From assembly GCA_000169355.1 (NCBI GenBank), contig AAXX01000001.1, positions 248,001-312,000 on the forward strand: a stretch of 64,000 bases of DNA, given 5' to 3'. The translations under genes were made by a program, and so were the position numbers. Below are positions 41,732 through 53,700 of this stretch, piece by piece. Source of the DNA: Flavobacteria bacterium BAL38 (GTDB lineage Bacteria; Bacteroidota; Bacteroidia; Flavobacteriales; Flavobacteriaceae). The notes under the pieces were generated by a model. It was given only the letters and a program-made list of their open reading frames with translations. It did not search any database and was not told where the DNA came from. The number at the start of each line of letters is the position of its first letter. Within the stretch, counting starts at the first letter, position 1.

Positions 41732-44359
41732 TTATTTCAAACCCGCTAAACTTTGCTCAATCATAGCGATTTTTGCTAAAGCGTCGGCTTCTTTTTTACG
41801 TTCGTTTGCTATTACTTGTTCGGGTGCTCCCGCTACGAATTTTTCGTTAGATAATTTTCCTTGTACTGAACGTAAGAACCCTTTGGTGTAGTTTAATTCT
41901 TCAGTTAATTTAGCTACTTCAGCTTCCACATCAATATTTCCAGTAATTGGAATAAAGTATTCGTTTGATTTTACACGATACGATAATGCTCCATCTACTT
42001 TTTCATCTACATACATTAAATCAACTACGTTACCTAATTTCATGATTACAGAATCGAAATAAGTTGATGCCTTTTCGTTATTCATCACACGCAATTCAAT
42101 TACATCTCTAAACGGAATGTTTTTATCTTTACGAATGGTTCTAATTCCAGAAATTACTTCGGTAGCGAAATCAAAATCGGTAATTAATTGGTCGTTATAT
42201 GCTTTTACTGTTGGCCACTCACCTACTATCAACGCTTGTTCTGGAGATCTTTCTGCAATATGATGCCAAATTTCCTCTGTTAAAAACGGCATGAACGGAT
42301 GTAACAATTTCAAGTTAGCTTCTAACATTTCAATTGCTTTGTCAAACGTAGCACGGTCGATTGGTTGTTGGTAACCTGGTTTTATCATTTCTAAGAACCA
42401 CGAACAAAAATCGTCCCAAACCAATTTGTAAATCGCCATTAAGGCATCGGATAATCTGTATTTATCAAAATTATCTTCGATTTCGGCTAAGGTTTGTTGC
42501 AACTTCGCTTCGTACCATTCAATCGCTACTTTTGAAGATTCTGGTTGTGCAATATCAGCCACTTCCCAACCTTTGATTAGTTTGAAAGCATTCCAAATTT
42601 TATTAGAGAAACCTTTTCCTTGGTTACATAATTCTTCGTCGAATAAAATATCATTTCCTGCCGAAGCACTCAATAACAATCCCACTCGAACACCATCTGC
42701 TCCAAATTTTTCAATTAGTCCCAATGGTTCAGGTGAATTCCCTAATGATTTCGACATTTTACGACCTTGCTTATCACGAACTAATCCTGTTAAATATACG
42801 TTTGAAAATGGTTTTTCGCCTGCATATTCATAACCAGCAATAATCATACGTGCTACCCAGAAGAATAAAATATCTGGACCTGTAACTAAATCATTGGTAG
42901 GATAATAATATTTAAAATCTTCATTTTCTGGATTTAAAACACCTCCAAAAACAGCCATTGGCCATAACCATGAAGAGAACCAAGTATCAAGAGCATCAGC
43001 ATCTTGACGTAAGTCACGAGTTTCGAGTTTCGGGTTACGAGTTTTTTCTTTCGCAAGCTCAAGGGCTTTTTCAATGTTTTCTGCAACTACGAAATCTTCT
43101 TTTCCATCACCAAAATAGTAAGCCGGAATTTGTTGTCCCCACCACAATTGACGCGAAATATTCCAATCGCGAATGTTGTTTAACCAATGGGCATAAGTAT
43201 TATTAAAACGACTTGGATATAATTTGATTTCGTTTGATTCCAAAACCGCTTTGATAGCAGGTTTTACTAATTCTTCCATGCTTAAGAACCATTGATCTGA
43301 TAATCTTGGTTCGATTACCGCTTTGGTTCTTTCAGAAGTTCCTACTTTATTTAAATGTATTTCGGTTTTAGCCAAAGCACCTTTTTCTTCTAATTCTTTG
43401 GCAATTTCTTCACGAACTACAAAACGATCTTTTCCCTGATAATGCATACCGAAAGAATTCAAAGTAGCATCTTCATTGAAAATATCGATGATTTCTAAAT
43501 TGTGTTTATCACCTAAGGTTTTATCGTTGGTATCATGAGCAGGTGTTACTTTTAAACAACCTGTACCAAATTCTACATCAACATAATCATCTTCAATGAT
43601 TGGAATAACTCTACCACAAATTGGAACTATTGCTTTCTTCCCTTTTAAATGTGCAAAACGCTCATCATTTGGATTGATACAAATAGCAGTATCACCAAAA
43701 ATAGTTTCAGGACGTGTAGTTGCAACGGTTAAGAAATCTTCCGAACCTTCGATTTTATATTTGATGAAATATAATTTTCCTTGACGTTCTTCAAAAATTA
43801 CTTCTTCGTCTGATAATGTTGTTTTAGCCTCAGGATCCCAGTTTACCATGCGATAACCACGGTAAATTAATCCTTTGTTGTATAAATCTACAAATGAGTG
43901 AATTACCGAAGCTGACATATCGTCATCCATAGTAAACTTAGTACGACTCCAATCACAAGAACAACCTAATTGTTTTAATTGCTCTAAAATGGTTCCTCCA
44001 TATTTATCTGTCCATTCCCAAGCGTGCTTTAGGAATTCTTCACGAGTTAAATCATTTTTATTAATCCCTTCTTCTTTTAACTTGGCTACTACTTTAGCTT
44101 CAGTTGCAATAGAGGCATGATCTGTTCCTGGTACCCAACAAGCGTTGAATCCTTTTAAACGCGCACGACGAATTAATACGTCTTGAATGGTGTTATTCAA
44201 CATGTGTCCCATGTGTAAAACTCCCGTTACATTTGGTGGCGGAATTACAATGGTGTACGGCGTTCTGTGGTCGGGTTTAGATGTAAAATAATCGTTTTTC
44301 ATCCAGTAGTCGTACCACTTTTGTTCTACTTCTTTAGCGTTGAATTGTGCAGGAATCAT
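41732..44359 (-). CDS. valS: Valyl-tRNA synthetase
   Basis: 875 residues, full length. Class I synthetase: HIGH-type motif [17 protein letters not shown], the CP1 editing domain (about 190-330, [13 protein letters not shown]), KMSKS motif in [17 protein letters not shown], anticodon-binding domain and a C-terminal coiled coil ([19 protein letters not shown]) that clamps tRNA. It charges tRNA-Val in the cytoplasm. Odd feature: the segment [15 protein letters not shown] (just before [14 protein letters not shown]) is encoded by five in-frame heptamers (43008-43042), an insertion near a conserved catalytic-domain loop. Confidence 0.97.
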   Translation of the reverse strand: MIPAQFNAKEVEQKWYDYWMKNDYFTSKPDHRTPYTIVIPPPNVTGVLHMGHMLNNTIQDVLIRRARLKGFNACWVPGTDHASIATEAKVVAKLKEEGINKNDLTREEFLKHAWEWTDKYGGTILEQLKQLGCSCDWSRTKFTMDDDMSASVIHSFVDLYNKGLIYRGYRMVNWDPEAKTTLSDEEVIFEERQGKLYFIKYKIEGSEDFLTVATTRPETIFGDTAICINPNDERFAHLKGKKAIVPICGRVIPIIEDDYVDVEFGTGCLKVTPAHDTNDKTLGDKHNLEIIDIFNEDATLNSFGMHYQGKDRFVVREEIAKELEEKGALAKTEIHLNKVGTSERTKAVIEPRLSDQWFLSMEELVKPAIKAVLESNEIKLYPSRFNNTYAHWLNNIRDWNISRQLWWGQQIPAYYFGDGKEDFVVAENIEKALELAKEKTRNPKLETRDLRQDADALDTWFSSWLWPMAVFGGVLNPENEDFKYYYPTNDLVTGPDILFFWVARMIIAGYEYAGEKPFSNVYLTGLVRDKQGRKMSKSLGNSPEPLGLIEKFGADGVRVGLLLSASAGNDILFDEELCNQGKGFSNKIWNAFKLIKGWEVADIAQPESSKVAIEWYEAKLQQTLAEIEDNFDKYRLSDALMAIYKLVWDDFCSWFLEMIKPGYQQPIDRATFDKAIEMLEANLKLLHPFMPFLTEEIWHHIAERSPEQALIVGEWPTVKAYNDQLITDFDFATEVISGIRTIRKDKNIPFRDVIELRVMNNEKASTYFDSVIMKLGNVVDLMYVDEKVDGALSYRVKSNEYFIPITGNIDVEAEVAKLTEELNYTKGFLRSVQGKLSNEKFVAGAPEQVIANERKKEADALAKIAMIEQSLAGLK
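43008..43042. repeat. In-frame heptamer array inside valS
   Basis: Exactly five 7-bp words on the coding (minus) strand: ACTCGTA, ACCCGAA, ACTCGAA, ACTCGTG, ACTTACG. Translated as part of [12 protein letters not shown]. Total 35 bp. Confidence 0.8.
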
Positions 44360-44556
44360 TATATTGTTTTCTTATTTAATTGTTGAATCGTTGAACAGAT
44401 TAACTGATCTTTTTAACATTCCCAAATTTACTTTGGTATGTTTTTTGTATAACTAAGTGCAAAAGTAACTATATAGCGAAAATAAAAAAAATGTTGGGAG
44501 TAGTTTGTTGGTTGCTTTTATTTAATTAATTTTACAACAACCTATTAATTTATAAA

Positions 44557-44985
44557 ATGATGAAAAAATTACTTGTTTATTTAACTGTTTTATTTGGAAT
44601 ATCTTCATTTGCTCAATCTGGTGCAAAAATTGAATTTAAAGAAGAAACCATTAATTATGGCGACGTAGAAAAAGGAAAAGATGATGGGATTCGAATTTTT
44701 GAGTTTATAAATACAGGTAATGAGCCTTTATTGATTAAAAATGTAAAATCGAGTTGTGGTTGTACTGTACCAGAATGGCCTAAAGAACCAATTGCTCCAG
44801 GAGCAAAAAGTCAAATAAAAGTGCAATACAACATGAATCCTGGTCCAATTAGCAAAACCATTACTGTAGAAAGTAATGCCATAAATAAACCAAACGGCAT
44901 GGTTCCATTACGAATTAAGGGCACAGTTATTATTAAGGAAGAGATTAGTCCTTTAGTAAAAAAGAAAACGTTTCCAAACTCATAA
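44557..44985 (+). CDS. DUF1573 family exported protein
   Basis: 142 residues with a signal peptide (MMKKLLVYLTVLFGISSFAQ). The mature part is one DUF1573 domain, an immunoglobulin-like fold: INYGDVEKGKDDGIRIFEFI, NTGNEPLLIKNVKSSCGCTV (the conserved SCGC turn), PEWPKEPIAPGAKSQIKVQY. These abundant Bacteroidota proteins are periplasmic or surface-exposed and of unknown role. Two adjacent ATG codons (44557, 44560) could serve as start. It ends at a bidirectional terminator. Confidence 0.9.
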   Translation: MMKKLLVYLTVLFGISSFAQSGAKIEFKEETINYGDVEKGKDDGIRIFEFINTGNEPLLIKNVKSSCGCTVPEWPKEPIAPGAKSQIKVQYNMNPGPISKTITVESNAINKPNGMVPLRIKGTVIIKEEISPLVKKKTFPNS

Positions 44986-44987
44986 AT

Positions 44988-45019
44988 AAAAAAGGTCCCA
45001 ATTAAATTGGGACCTTTTT
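44988..45019. terminator. Bidirectional terminator between DUF1573 and the aspartyl protease gene
   Basis: Near-perfect hairpin AAAAAGGTCCCAA / TTGGGACCTTTTT (44989-45019) with a short AT loop; A and T runs on both sides serve both converging genes. Confidence 0.9.
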
Positions 45020-45020
45020 G

Positions 45021-46340
45021 CTATAGTACGTTTTCTAAATTAAATTTAAAGGTTAAAATTTCTCCGTTACGATCAACAATTATAGTTATATGTTTTCCAT
45101 GCGTGGATTGAAATAAATCTACAATGCTTTGTATTGATAGTTTATTTGAATATCGATTATTTATTTTTAAAATTTTATCTCCTACAAGTAATCCTGCTTT
45201 TTCTCCTGGAGAGTTTTTACGAATGGAATAAATTTCGAAATTTGGTTTTAATTCATATGTAAAATGACTAGAATAATCATCAATATCAGAATTTTTACCT
45301 AAATTAATGACGTTCGTTGAAAAAGCATTTTCGATTTTCTCCTTAACAAAATGAAAACCGCTATGTTGTACCTCTATACCCGACATGTTATAATTAAAGG
45401 GTAAATCATACAAATTATTTTTTTTGAAATAAACTTTTTGATTTTTATAATCTAAAATCCAATTGAACCGTTTAATAACTTCCCCTCCTAAAGAGCCATT
45501 TCTATTTTGAACAATCATATTTTTATCAAAAAAACTTACATCAGGATAAGAAACTAAAACATTTTTTAAAACATCACTTTCTAAAATTACCTCTTCAACT
45601 CTAGATTTTTTACCATAAATATCACCTGAAAGGCCTTTTCCCAAATAATCTAAAAAAAAGTTTGAATTACATATTATTTTATCATTTTCAAAAAGCCATA
45701 ATCCATCACCTAACCCAGTATCAAAAAGTAGCTTTAAGTCTAAATTATTTGTTTCTAATTTAGTTTTCATGAAAATATAAGGCCTATCTTTTACTATTTC
45801 AATTTTTGATTCAGTATAATTATTCTTGTTTTTGTTAATTTTTAGTTGATTGGAATTATATAAAATCATTTTTTTTCTTTGATAATCAATTTCTATTAAA
45901 TGGTTTTTAAAAAAAGAACTTCCTAAAATTCCATTTATTGGAATCCCTAACTTATTAACTAAACTTATATCTCTATCGAAAACAAAAATTGCTTCAAAAT
46001 CATTGTCTAAATAATTTTCAATTTGAATTCTGTTTTTTTTTGATAGATACCCTTCTACTTTTTCGCTAATTCCTGCACCTGAAATTGAAATTAAGTCAGC
46101 TTCATTTAAAACCATTGAATCATTTTCAGGCAAACTAAATACTATACTTTTAGACGCTCCTGTATCTGCTATCATTTTTAATTTAACCCCATTAAATACT
46201 ACATCAACAATAATAAGATTATGTGAAAGTTCAAAAGGTATTTTTATCTTATCTCTTTTTGTATTCCAATTAACAGCATCTTGTGCAAAAGAAATTGTAG
46301 CATATAAAATCAATATGTTAAAGAAAAATATTTTTTTCAT
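45021..46340 (-). CDS. Retropepsin-like aspartyl protease with PDZ domain, exported
   Basis: 439 residues with a signal peptide (MKKIFFFNILILYATISFAQ). Two aspartyl-protease half-domains, each with a catalytic DTG: MIADTGASKSIVFS (Asp59) and LLFDTGLGDGLWLF (about 207). A C-terminal PDZ domain (about 350-439) with NSPGEKAGLLVGDKILKINN. This is the clan AA family common in Bacteroidota. It is probably periplasmic; substrate unknown. The gene has an unusually AT-rich 3' half but no break. Confidence 0.88.
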   Translation of the reverse strand: MKKIFFFNILILYATISFAQDAVNWNTKRDKIKIPFELSHNLIIVDVVFNGVKLKMIADTGASKSIVFSLPENDSMVLNEADLISISGAGISEKVEGYLSKKNRIQIENYLDNDFEAIFVFDRDISLVNKLGIPINGILGSSFFKNHLIEIDYQRKKMILYNSNQLKINKNKNNYTESKIEIVKDRPYIFMKTKLETNNLDLKLLFDTGLGDGLWLFENDKIICNSNFFLDYLGKGLSGDIYGKKSRVEEVILESDVLKNVLVSYPDVSFFDKNMIVQNRNGSLGGEVIKRFNWILDYKNQKVYFKKNNLYDLPFNYNMSGIEVQHSGFHFVKEKIENAFSTNVINLGKNSDIDDYSSHFTYELKPNFEIYSIRKNSPGEKAGLLVGDKILKINNRYSNKLSIQSIVDLFQSTHGKHITIIVDRNGEILTFKFNLENVL

Positions 46341-46465
46341 AAAAAATTTTATTCTAAGATAAGAAAAACATCAATTTAATTAATTGATTTAACATTTTTT
46401 AATAGGTTGTTTCACTAATATCACAAAAAAAAATTGCAATTTTGCGAATCTTTAAAAAACACATC

Positions 46466-47659
46466 ATGCCAAAAGTTTCCGTTAAAGGGCAACAAATGCC
46501 AGAATCGCCAATAAGAAAATTGGTACCATATGCAGAAATTGCTAAGAAAAAAGGTAATAAAGTATACCATTTGAATATTGGACAACCCGATATTAAAACA
46601 CCTGAATCAGCTTTACAAGCTGTAAAAAATGCAGACATTAAAGTATTAGAATACAGTCATTCTGCTGGTTTTGAAAGTTATAGAACTAAACTTTCTCAAT
46701 ATTACAAAAATCAAGGTTTACCTATAGATACTCAAGACATCATTATTACAACTGGTGGATCTGAGGCTTTATTATTTGCAATGGGAAGCACAATGGATGT
46801 AGATGATGAAATCATTATTCCTGAGCCTTTTTATGCCAATTATAATGGTTTTTCAACAGCATCAGGAGTAAAAGTTGTTCCTGTAATTTCTGGAATAGAA
46901 ACAGGATTTGCGCTACCTCCAATTGAAGCTTTTGAAAAACTAATTACACCTAAAACGAAAGCAATTCTAATTTGTAATCCAGGTAATCCTACAGGTTATT
47001 TATATTCACAAGAGGAAATTTTAAAATTAGCTGAAATTGTTAAAAAGCACGATTTATTTTTAATTGCTGATGAAGTATATCGTGAATTTATCTACGATGG
47101 TGACAAACATTTTTCAGTTATGAACGTTCCCGGGATAGAAGAACATGCTATTATGATTGATTCTGTTTCTAAACGATATAGTATGTGTGGAGCTAGAATT
47201 GGTTGTATTGTATCAAAAAACAAAGAAGTAATGGCTACTGCAATGAAATTTGCTCAAGCACGTTTAAGTCCTCCAACTTATGCTCAAATTGCAAGTGAAG
47301 CTGCATTAGAAACTCCACAAAGTTATTTTGACGATGTAATTTCAGAATATAAAGATCGTAGAGATACTTTAATTACAGAATTAAACAAAATTGAAGGTTT
47401 AAAAGTGGCTACTCCTAAAGGAGCTTTCTACTGTATTGCAAAATTACCTATAGACAATGCTGATAAATTTGCACAATGGCTATTAGAATCTTATGATTTA
47501 AATGGTGAAACTGTAATGGTAGCTCCTGCTGCAGGATTCTATTCTACTCCAAATGTTGGTTTAGATGAAGTACGTATTGCTTATGTCTTAAAGAAAGATG
47601 ATTTAATAAAATCCGTACAAATTTTAAAAGAAGCTATAGCAGTATACAATAATCTTTAA
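46466..47659 (+). CDS. Class I/II PLP-dependent aminotransferase (AspC-like)
   Basis: 397 residues from the ATG at 46466; an in-frame TTG at 46442 belongs to a -7-like box (CAATTTTG). Fold type I: HLNIGQPDIKTPESAL, ITTGGSEALLFAMGS (phosphate/PLP ring), ICNPGNPTGYLYS, FLIADEVYREFIYDG and the PLP lysine in DSVSKRYSMCGARIG; an Arg for substrate carboxylate in DEVRIAYVL. Transfers amino groups between amino acids and 2-oxo acids; aspartate or aromatic amino acid use is likely but not determined. Ends at a bidirectional terminator. Confidence 0.93.
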   Translation: MPKVSVKGQQMPESPIRKLVPYAEIAKKKGNKVYHLNIGQPDIKTPESALQAVKNADIKVLEYSHSAGFESYRTKLSQYYKNQGLPIDTQDIIITTGGSEALLFAMGSTMDVDDEIIIPEPFYANYNGFSTASGVKVVPVISGIETGFALPPIEAFEKLITPKTKAILICNPGNPTGYLYSQEEILKLAEIVKKHDLFLIADEVYREFIYDGDKHFSVMNVPGIEEHAIMIDSVSKRYSMCGARIGCIVSKNKEVMATAMKFAQARLSPPTYAQIASEAALETPQSYFDDVISEYKDRRDTLITELNKIEGLKVATPKGAFYCIAKLPIDNADKFAQWLLESYDLNGETVMVAPAAGFYSTPNVGLDEVRIAYVLKKDDLIKSVQILKEAIAVYNNL

Positions 47660-47673
47660 TAGGTTAAGCAAAT

Positions 47674-47710
47674 AAAAAAGAGCTCATAATATATTATGAG
47701 CTCTTTTTTT
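47674..47710. terminator. Bidirectional terminator between the aminotransferase and the first giant gene
   Basis: Perfect 11-bp stem GAGCTCATAAT / ATTATGAGCTC (47680-47690, 47693-47703) with flanking A and T runs, so it can end transcription from both sides. Confidence 0.9.
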
Positions 47711-47726
47711 ATGTAAAAGTTTCAAC

Positions 47727-50700
47727 TTATCTTATTAAAGAAAAATGGGCTTTAAATTGTTTTCCTACTCCATTTTCTGTGTAATCTAATGAAAACCAAT
47801 AATCTGTTGATGGCAACAATTGCTGATTATGCGTTCCATCCCAACCATTACTTCCATCTGTAGCACTTAATTGTTTTAACAATTTACCATAACGATCAAA
47901 GATGTATAATTTAGCATCTGCTTGGTTTAATCCGCTAATATTCCATGTGTCATTTATTCCATCTCCATTTGGTGTAAAATAGGTTGGGTAATCAATTATT
48001 AATACTTCTTGTGTCATATAAGTACAACCTTCTGTATCTATAACTGTTACTAAATGTTCCCCTGCACTAACTCCGGTGAATACATTTGATGATTGGAAAG
48101 AACCTTCATCTAATGAATACATTATACTTCCTGAACCTCCAGTTACTGTTACTGTTATCGTAGCATTATCACTAAAATACTCACTTTGAACAATAGTCAT
48201 TGTTGTTGCTGGTGTAGTTTCTGTAACTACAGCTGTTGCAGATGGTAATAATGGGTCTGATGAACATCCTGTTAACCAATTAGTTGCTATTACACTATAA
48301 GTTCCTGCTTCATCAACTACTAATGTTGAATTTGTAGCTCCCGGAATAATATTTCCAGCACTATCAAACCATTCAAAATCATAATCTACATCATTTAAAC
48401 CTGTGTTTAATGTATAGGTCTGATACACTTCTCCTGATGCAGTGATACAAATGTTTCCATCTGTTAGTACTGGTCGTGGCGATGGATTTACATTCACTCT
48501 ATAGTCGGTATAACCTCCTTGACAATCTCCTAAAGTAGATCGAACACGATAAACAACATAACCTTGTGTATTTGTTGTAGCGGTTAAAATATCATTTATA
48601 GTAACTGGTGCTACGCCTGTTCCTGGATTAGCTCCTGTTACATTTACAACTGTTAATACTTCCCATGTTAATTCTGTTCCTAAAATAAGTGGAGAAACAT
48701 CAACTATTAAATCAGTACCTTCTTCACTACAAATAGTTTTGATTGGCGAAGGTATTGGCAATCCTGGATTTGGATTAACTGTTACAACTCCACTCTGTAA
48801 TGTATTACCTGTACAACCATTACGTACTGCTGTAACTTCAAAATAAATGGTTCCAGCAACTAATGGGTTACTTGTTATTACTTGTAAATCAATCGATGTT
48901 GTAGTAGATGCAGCTGTGATTGTTCCAGAAGTAGTTCCTCCTACAACAGTTACACCACTTGTAATAGCTGTCCATGTGTAAGTAATTCCACTTATGTTTC
49001 CTACAATATCTACATGAACATTTGAACCCGAACAAACCGCAGTATCAGAAGCACTTACACTCTCTATTACTGGATTAGGATTAACTGTAATTTCTATTGT
49101 TCTCGGCGTTCCATCGCATCCATTGGCATATGGAATAATAGTCATTGTTATAGTTCCTATTGTTTCAGGATTATTTAATGTCGCTATCTGATTGATATCT
49201 GCTTCTGTACCATTAGTTACATATGAACCCGTAATATTAGATACCGTTGCACTCCAAGTATAAGTTGTTCCAATAATGTCACTACTTAAAACAATATCAG
49301 TTGAACTTACTGAACAAATATTTGAACTATATGATATGTTTGTGATGGTTGGTGTTCCCATATCTTGGTTATCGAAAGGAATAGATGCTAATGATGTACA
49401 AAATCCATTTCCTGAAGTTACCGTATAACTTGTTCCAACTGTCATGCCTGATATAAAACCTGTTGCTCCTACTGTTGGACCTGCTGGTGTAAATGTGTAT
49501 GTGTTAGAAGCGCTGTAATTTAATATTGTTGAACTTCCTGCAGCAGAACAAGTAGCGGCAACTGATGTGATAGTTGGTACTGCTGGCGTTGGTAATTGCG
49601 CTGCATTACTAAAACTTGCTGATGCTAATGAAGTACATCCACCATTGGTTGCTGTTACTGTATAACTTGTTCCAACTGTCATGCCTGAAATTACTCCTGC
49701 AACTCCTACTATTGGTCCTGCTGGTGTAAAGGCATACGTGTTAGATGCGCTGTAATTTGATATTGTTGAGCTTCCTGCAGCAGAACAACTAGCGGCAACT
49801 GATGTTATAGTTGGTGTTACTGGTGTTGGTAATTGTGCAGCGTTACTAAAGCTTGCTGATGCTACTGAAGTACATCCTCCATAGGTTGCTGTTACGGTAT
49901 AACTTGTTCCAACTGTCATGCCTGAGATTACTCCTGTTGCTCCTACTGTTGGTCCTGCTGGTGTAAAGGCATACGTATTAGTTGCACTGTAATTTGATAT
50001 TGTAGAACTTCCTGCAGCAGAACAACTAGCAGCAACTGATGTGATAGCTGGCACTGCTGGTGTTGGTAATTGTGCTGCATTGCTAAAACTTGCTGATGCT
50101 AATGAAGTACATCCACCATTGGTTGCTGTTACGGTATAACTTGTTCCAACTGTCATGCCTGAAATTACTCCTGCAACTCCTACTATTGGTCCTGCTGGTG
50201 TAAAGGCATACGTGTTAGATGCGCTGTAATTTGATATTGTAGAACTTCCAGCTGCTGAACAACTAGCAGCAACTGATGTGATAGTTGGTACTGCTGGTGT
50301 TGGTAATTGTGCCGCATTGCTAAAACTTGCTGATGCTACTGAAGTACATCCACCATTGGTTGCTGTTACGGTATAACTTGTTCCAACTGTCATGCCTGAA
50401 ATTACTCCTGCAACTCCTACTGTTGGTCCTGCTGGTGTAAAGGCATACGTGTTAGATGCGCTGTAATTTGATATTGTAGAACTTCCTGCTGCTGAACAAC
50501 TAGCAGCAACTGATGTGATAGTTGGTACTGCTGGTGTTGGTAATTGTGCCGCATTGCTAAAACTTGCTGATGCTACTGAAGTACATCCACCATTGGTTGC
50601 TGTTACGGTATAACTTGTTCCAACTGTCATGCCTGAAATTACTCCTGCAACTCCTACTGTTGGTCCTGCTGGTGTAAAGGCATACGTGTTAGATGCGCTG

Positions 50701-53700
50701 TAATTTGATATTGTAGAACTTCCTGCAGCAGAACAACTAGCGGCAACTGATGTGATAGTTGGTACTGCTGGTGTTGGTAATTGTGCAGCGTTACTAAAGC
50801 TTGCTGATGCTACTGAAGTACATCCACCATTGGTTGCTGTTACGGTATAACTTGTTCCAACTGTCATGCCTGATATTAAACCTGTTGCTCCTACTGTTGG
50901 ACCTGCTGGTGTAAATGTGTATGTGTTAGAAGCGCTGTAATTTAATATTGTTGAACTTCCTGCAGCAGAACAAGTAGCGGCAACTGATGTGATAGTTGGT
51001 GTTACTGGTGTTGGTAATTGCGCTGCATTACTAAAACTTGCTGATGCTACTGAAGTACATCCACCATTGGTTGCTGTTACGGTATAACTTGTTCCAACTG
51101 TCATGCCTGATATTAAACCTGTTGCTCCTACTGTTGGTCCTGCTGGTGTAAATGCATACGTATTAGTTGCACTGTAATTTGATATTGTAGAACTTCCAGC
51201 TGCTGAACAACTAGCAGCAACTGATGTGATAGTTGGTACTGCTGGTGTTGGTAATTGTGCCGCATTGCTAAAACTTGCTGATGCTACTGAAGTACATCCA
51301 CCATTGGTTGCTGTTACGGTATAACTTGTTCCAACTGTCATGCCTGATATTAAACCTGTTGCTCCTACTGTTGGTCCTGCTGGTGTAAAGGCATACGTGT
51401 TAGATGCGCTGTAATTTGATATTGTTGAACTTCCTGCTGCTGAACAACTAGCGGCAACTGATGTGATAGTTGGTACTGCTGGTGTTGGTAATTGTGCCGC
51501 ATTGCTAAAACTTGCTGATGCTAATGAAGTACATCCACCATTGGTTGCTGTTACTGTATAACTTGTTCCAACTGTCATACCTGAGATTACTCCTGCAACT
51601 CCAACTGTTGGTCCTGCTGGTGTAAAGGCATACGTGTTAGATGCGCTGTAATTTGATATTGTTGAGCTTCCTGCTGCAGAACAACTAGCGGCAACTGATG
51701 TGATAGTTGGTACTGCTGGTGTTGGTAATTGTGCAGCGTTACTAAAGCTTGCTGATGCTACTGAAGTACATCCACCATTGGTTGCTGTTACTGTATAACT
51801 TGTTCCAACTGTCATGCCTGAGATTACTCCTGCAACTCCAACTGTTGGTCCTGCCGGTGTAAATGTGTATGTGTTAGAAGCGCTGTAATTTGATATTGTA
51901 GAACTTCCTGCAGCAGAACAACTAGCGGCAACTGATGTGATAGTTGGAATAGGTTGTGCTGCCAATTGAGCAGCATTGCTAAAACTTGCTGATGCTAATG
52001 AAGTACATCCGCCATTTGTTGCTGTTACTGTATAACTTGTTCCAACTGTCATACCTGAGATTACTCCTGCAACTCCTACTGTTGGTCCTGCTGGTGTAAA
52101 GGCATACGTGTTAGATGCGCTGTAATTTGATATTGTTGAGCTTCCTGCTGCAGAACAACTAGCGGCAACTGATGTGATAGTTGGTACTGCTGGTGTTGGT
52201 AATTGTGCAGCGTTACTAAAGCTTGCTGATGCTACTGAAGTACATCCACCATTGGTTGCTGTTACTGTATAACTTGTTCCAACTGTCATTCCCGAAATTA
52301 CTCCACCTGCACCTGCTGTAGGTCCTGCTGGGGTAAAGGCATATGTTAATGCTCCACTATAATTCGTAATCGTTGATGAGCCACTTGCAACACACGTTGG
52401 TGCTGTAGTTGATATCGTTGGAATTGCTGGAATTGGTAATGTAGCTAAATTTGTAAACGATGCTGAAGCTAATGAAGTACAACTTCCATTGCTTGCTGTT
52501 ACTGTATAACTCGTTCCAACTGTCATTCCCGAAATTACTCCACCTGCACCTGCTGTAGGTCCTGCTGGGGTAAAGGCATACGTTAATGCTCCACTGTAAT
52601 TCGTAATCGTTGATGAGCCACTTGCAACACACGTTGGTGCTGTAGTTGATATCGTTGGCTGTACTGGAATTGGTAATGTAGCTAAATTTGTAAACGATGC
52701 TGAGGCTAATGAAGTACAACTTCCATTGCTTGCTGTTACTGTATAACTCGTTCCAACTGTCATTCCCGAAATTACTCCACCTGCACCTGCTGTAGGTCCT
52801 GCTGGGGTAAAGGCATACGTTAATGCTCCACTGTAATTCGTAATCGTTGATGAGCCACTTGCAACACACGTTGGTGCTGTAGTTGATATCGTTGGCTGTA
52901 CTGGAATTGGTAATGTAGCTAAATTTGTAAACGATGCTGAGGCTAATGAAGTACAACTTCCATTGCTTGCTGTTACTGTATAACTCGTTCCAACTGTCAT
53001 TCCCGAAATTACTCCACCTGCGCCTGCTGTAGGTCCTGCTGGGGTAAAGGCATATGTTAATGCTCCACTATAATTCGTAATCGTTGATGAACCACTTGCA
53101 ACACATGTTGGTGCTGTAGTTGATATCGTTGGAATTGCTGGGGGTGCTACTACATTAATTGTACCAGACAAAGAAATATTTGGTGTACAACCCACTGTAT
53201 TAACTGTATAATTGAAATTTCCTGACACAGATGGTGTACCAGAAATTGTTATTACACCACCAGCAATATTAGCTGTAACACCAGCCGGCAATCCTGTAAC
53301 AGTAGCACTTGTTGCCGTACCTCCATAATTATAAACTATATTTGTAATAGGTGTTGTAGCTAAACACAACAATTGAGATGTTGTTGATACTGGCGAAGCT
53401 AAAACTAAATTACATGTAGAACAGGGTGCTACATTAACTGTTACATTTCTTAAATAACTACAACCATACTGATCAACAACTGTAAATGCATATACAAATG
53501 AACCTGATGTTGGGAAAGGCCCTAAATTTATATTATTATTGAGTTGATTACCAACACAAGGTCCAGGTGAAGGACAAGATGGACCTGGATTATTAACAAC
53601 CGTATTTGTTGTTGATTGAGCAGGAATTACTGGTCCGGCACCAGTATGCGTCCATGTAGCTGTAGTTAAATCAGGTGTTTCTGATAATAAATTTGCATAA

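Noticed and set aside
52357-52956. A 199-codon open frame with its own tandem repeats on the minus strand, inside giant gene 1
   Set aside because: It is another reading frame of the nearly identical 237-bp repeats: once one unit lacks stops in that frame, all copies do. The main frame carries signal peptide, domains and sorting signal.
49358-53132. Regular repeats that could suggest a CRISPR array
   Set aside because: The period is 237 bp, all units are translated in one open frame, and there are no short unique spacers.
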